From assembly GCA_001995005.1 (NCBI GenBank), contig MDJN01000043.1:1-14378 (forward strand): a stretch of 14,378 nt of DNA. The letters are read 5' to 3'. The notes under the pieces were generated by a model. The model was not told where the DNA came from, ran no database searches, and saw only the letters and a program-made list of their open reading frames with translations. Below, one piece after another: positions 13,465-14,378 of this stretch. The translations under genes and the position numbers were made by a program. How positions within the stretch are numbered: the first letter of the stretch is position 1; each line of letters opens with the position of its first letter. This stretch comes from Candidatus Parepulonipiscium sp. PG-Nun2H_MBin03. GTDB lineage: Bacteria; Bacillota; Clostridia; Lachnospirales; Cellulosilyticaceae.

Positions 13465-14378
13465 ATGGTTATATTAATTGTATTAGATAGTGTCGGTATA
13501 GGACAAATGCCAGATAGTAAAAAATATGGAGATGATAAAGTTGATACACTAGGAAATGTGTATAGAGCTAATAATGGATTAAATGTACCTACGTTAAAAA
13601 AACTGGGGTTATTTAATATTGATGGGGTAAGTATAAATGATAAATATGATAGCCCGGCTGGTAGTTATGGAAGGTTGGCCGAAATATCAAACGGCAAAGA
13701 TACTACAACTGGGCACTGGGAAATTGCAGGTATTTATACAAAAAATCCTTTTCCAACATATCCAAGTGGTTTTCCGGATGATATCATAAAAGAGTTAGAA
13801 CGACGTATTAATCGTAAAGTATTGGGTAATTACCCAGCATCAGGGACGCAAATAATTGATGATTTAGGCGAGCATCATATGCAAACAGGAGATATTATCG
13901 TATATACTTCTGCAGACAGTGTGTTTCAAATTGCAGCTCATGAAGATGTTATAAGCATAGCAGAGCTATATAAAATATGCGAAACTGCAAGAGAGCTATT
14001 AACGGGAGAACATGAAGTGGCAAGAGTAATTGCTCGTCCGTTTGAAGGAGAGGTGGGTAACTTTACTCGTACTTCTAATAGGCATGACTATGCGATTACT
14101 CCCCCTGAACGAAATTTATTATGTTATTTAACCAATACAGGAGTAGAAGTAACGGGCGTTGGGAAAATATATGATATATTTGCAGGTAATGGCATAAAAA
14201 ATACTTATCCTACTAAAAATAATTTTGCTGGGATGCAAAAAACCATTGAATTAGCAAAACAACGTACAGAAGGATTTATATTTACTAATCTTGTAGATTT
14301 TGATATGAAATATGGCCATAGAAATAACCCTATAGGATATGCAAAAGCTCTTGAAGAATTTGATATACAACTAGCAGA
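13465..14378 (+). CDS. deoB: Phosphopentomutase, 3'-truncated by window end
   Basis: This alkaline-phosphatase-superfamily enzyme converts (deoxy)ribose-1-phosphate to the 5-phosphate, the step after DeoD in nucleoside salvage. The visible 304 codons cover roughly three quarters of a protein normally near 390 residues; the rest is beyond the window. The N-terminus VILIVLDSVGIGQMPD holds the metal ligand D8, KDTTTGHWE carries the phosphorylated threonine (T80 by analogy with the Bacillus enzyme), and NLVDFDMKYGHRNN provides later metal ligands. The cap domain lies between. The ATG follows a GGGGGGAG ribosome binding site and starts a few residues shorter than many homologues. The frame is intact to the edge. 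Confidence 0.94.
   Translation, partial: MVILIVLDSVGIGQMPDSKKYGDDKVDTLGNVYRANNGLNVPTLKKLGLFNIDGVSINDKYDSPAGSYGRLAEISNGKDTTTGHWEIAGIYTKNPFPTYPSGFPDDIIKELERRINRKVLGNYPASGTQIIDDLGEHHMQTGDIIVYTSADSVFQIAAHEDVISIAELYKICETARELLTGEHEVARVIARPFEGEVGNFTRTSNRHDYAITPPERNLLCYLTNTGVEVTGVGKIYDIFAGNGIKNTYPTKNNFAGMQKTIELAKQRTEGFIFTNLVDFDMKYGHRNNPIGYAKALEEFDIQLA

Overview
The window joins two unrelated kinds of DNA. Bases 1 to about 2520 look like non-coding teleost fish genomic DNA: there are no credible genes, GCTAGC-rich stretches occur near the left end, and a degenerate copy of a common fish interspersed repeat lies at about 1047-1308. From about 2524 onward the DNA is AT-rich, gene-dense and bacterial, with strong AAGGAGG ribosome binding sites, short intergenic gaps, AGA/ATA-rich codon use and Firmicutes (Clostridia) protein families. 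A Lachnospiraceae-like fish gut symbiont, for example an Epulopiscium relative, would explain the combination, but that is inference. The join is most likely an assembly chimera of host and symbiont reads.

Bacterial region, left to right. (1) 2539-6185: a sensor histidine kinase cut off at its 5' end by the join, a MATE-family efflux pump and an iron-type alcohol dehydrogenase, closely packed and ending at a hairpin that overlaps the last stop codon. (2) 6207-6605, minus strand: a small TIGR04086/YrzE-type membrane protein, convergent with the dehydrogenase and divergent from the next operon. (3) 6718-8868: a PHP-domain phosphoesterase, a DUF5685 protein and a small polytopic membrane protein, in one operon. 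(4) 8920-12741: a four-gene cassette with its own consensus-like promoter: acyl carrier protein, AMP-forming acyl ligase, LuxE-type acyl-protein synthetase and LuxC-type acyl reductase. Successive genes overlap. (5) 12756 to the window end: deoD (purine nucleoside phosphorylase) and deoB (phosphopentomutase, truncated by the window edge), 14 bases downstream of luxC with no terminator seen.

The cassette is the most interesting part. It holds the adenylation and reduction halves of the bioluminescence fatty-acid reductase (LuxE and LuxC), but no luciferase (LuxA/LuxB) and no LuxD thioesterase. A dedicated carrier protein and a second adenylating enzyme sit in front instead. The simplest model is that an acid is activated, held on the carrier or on LuxE, and reduced by LuxC to an aldehyde of unknown identity. 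A second point of interest is the DUF5685 protein, which carries two Asp-rich motifs (DDVLD and DDLEKD) about 100 residues apart, reminiscent of class I isoprenoid synthases. No RNA genes, CRISPR arrays, insertion sequences or phage genes were seen.
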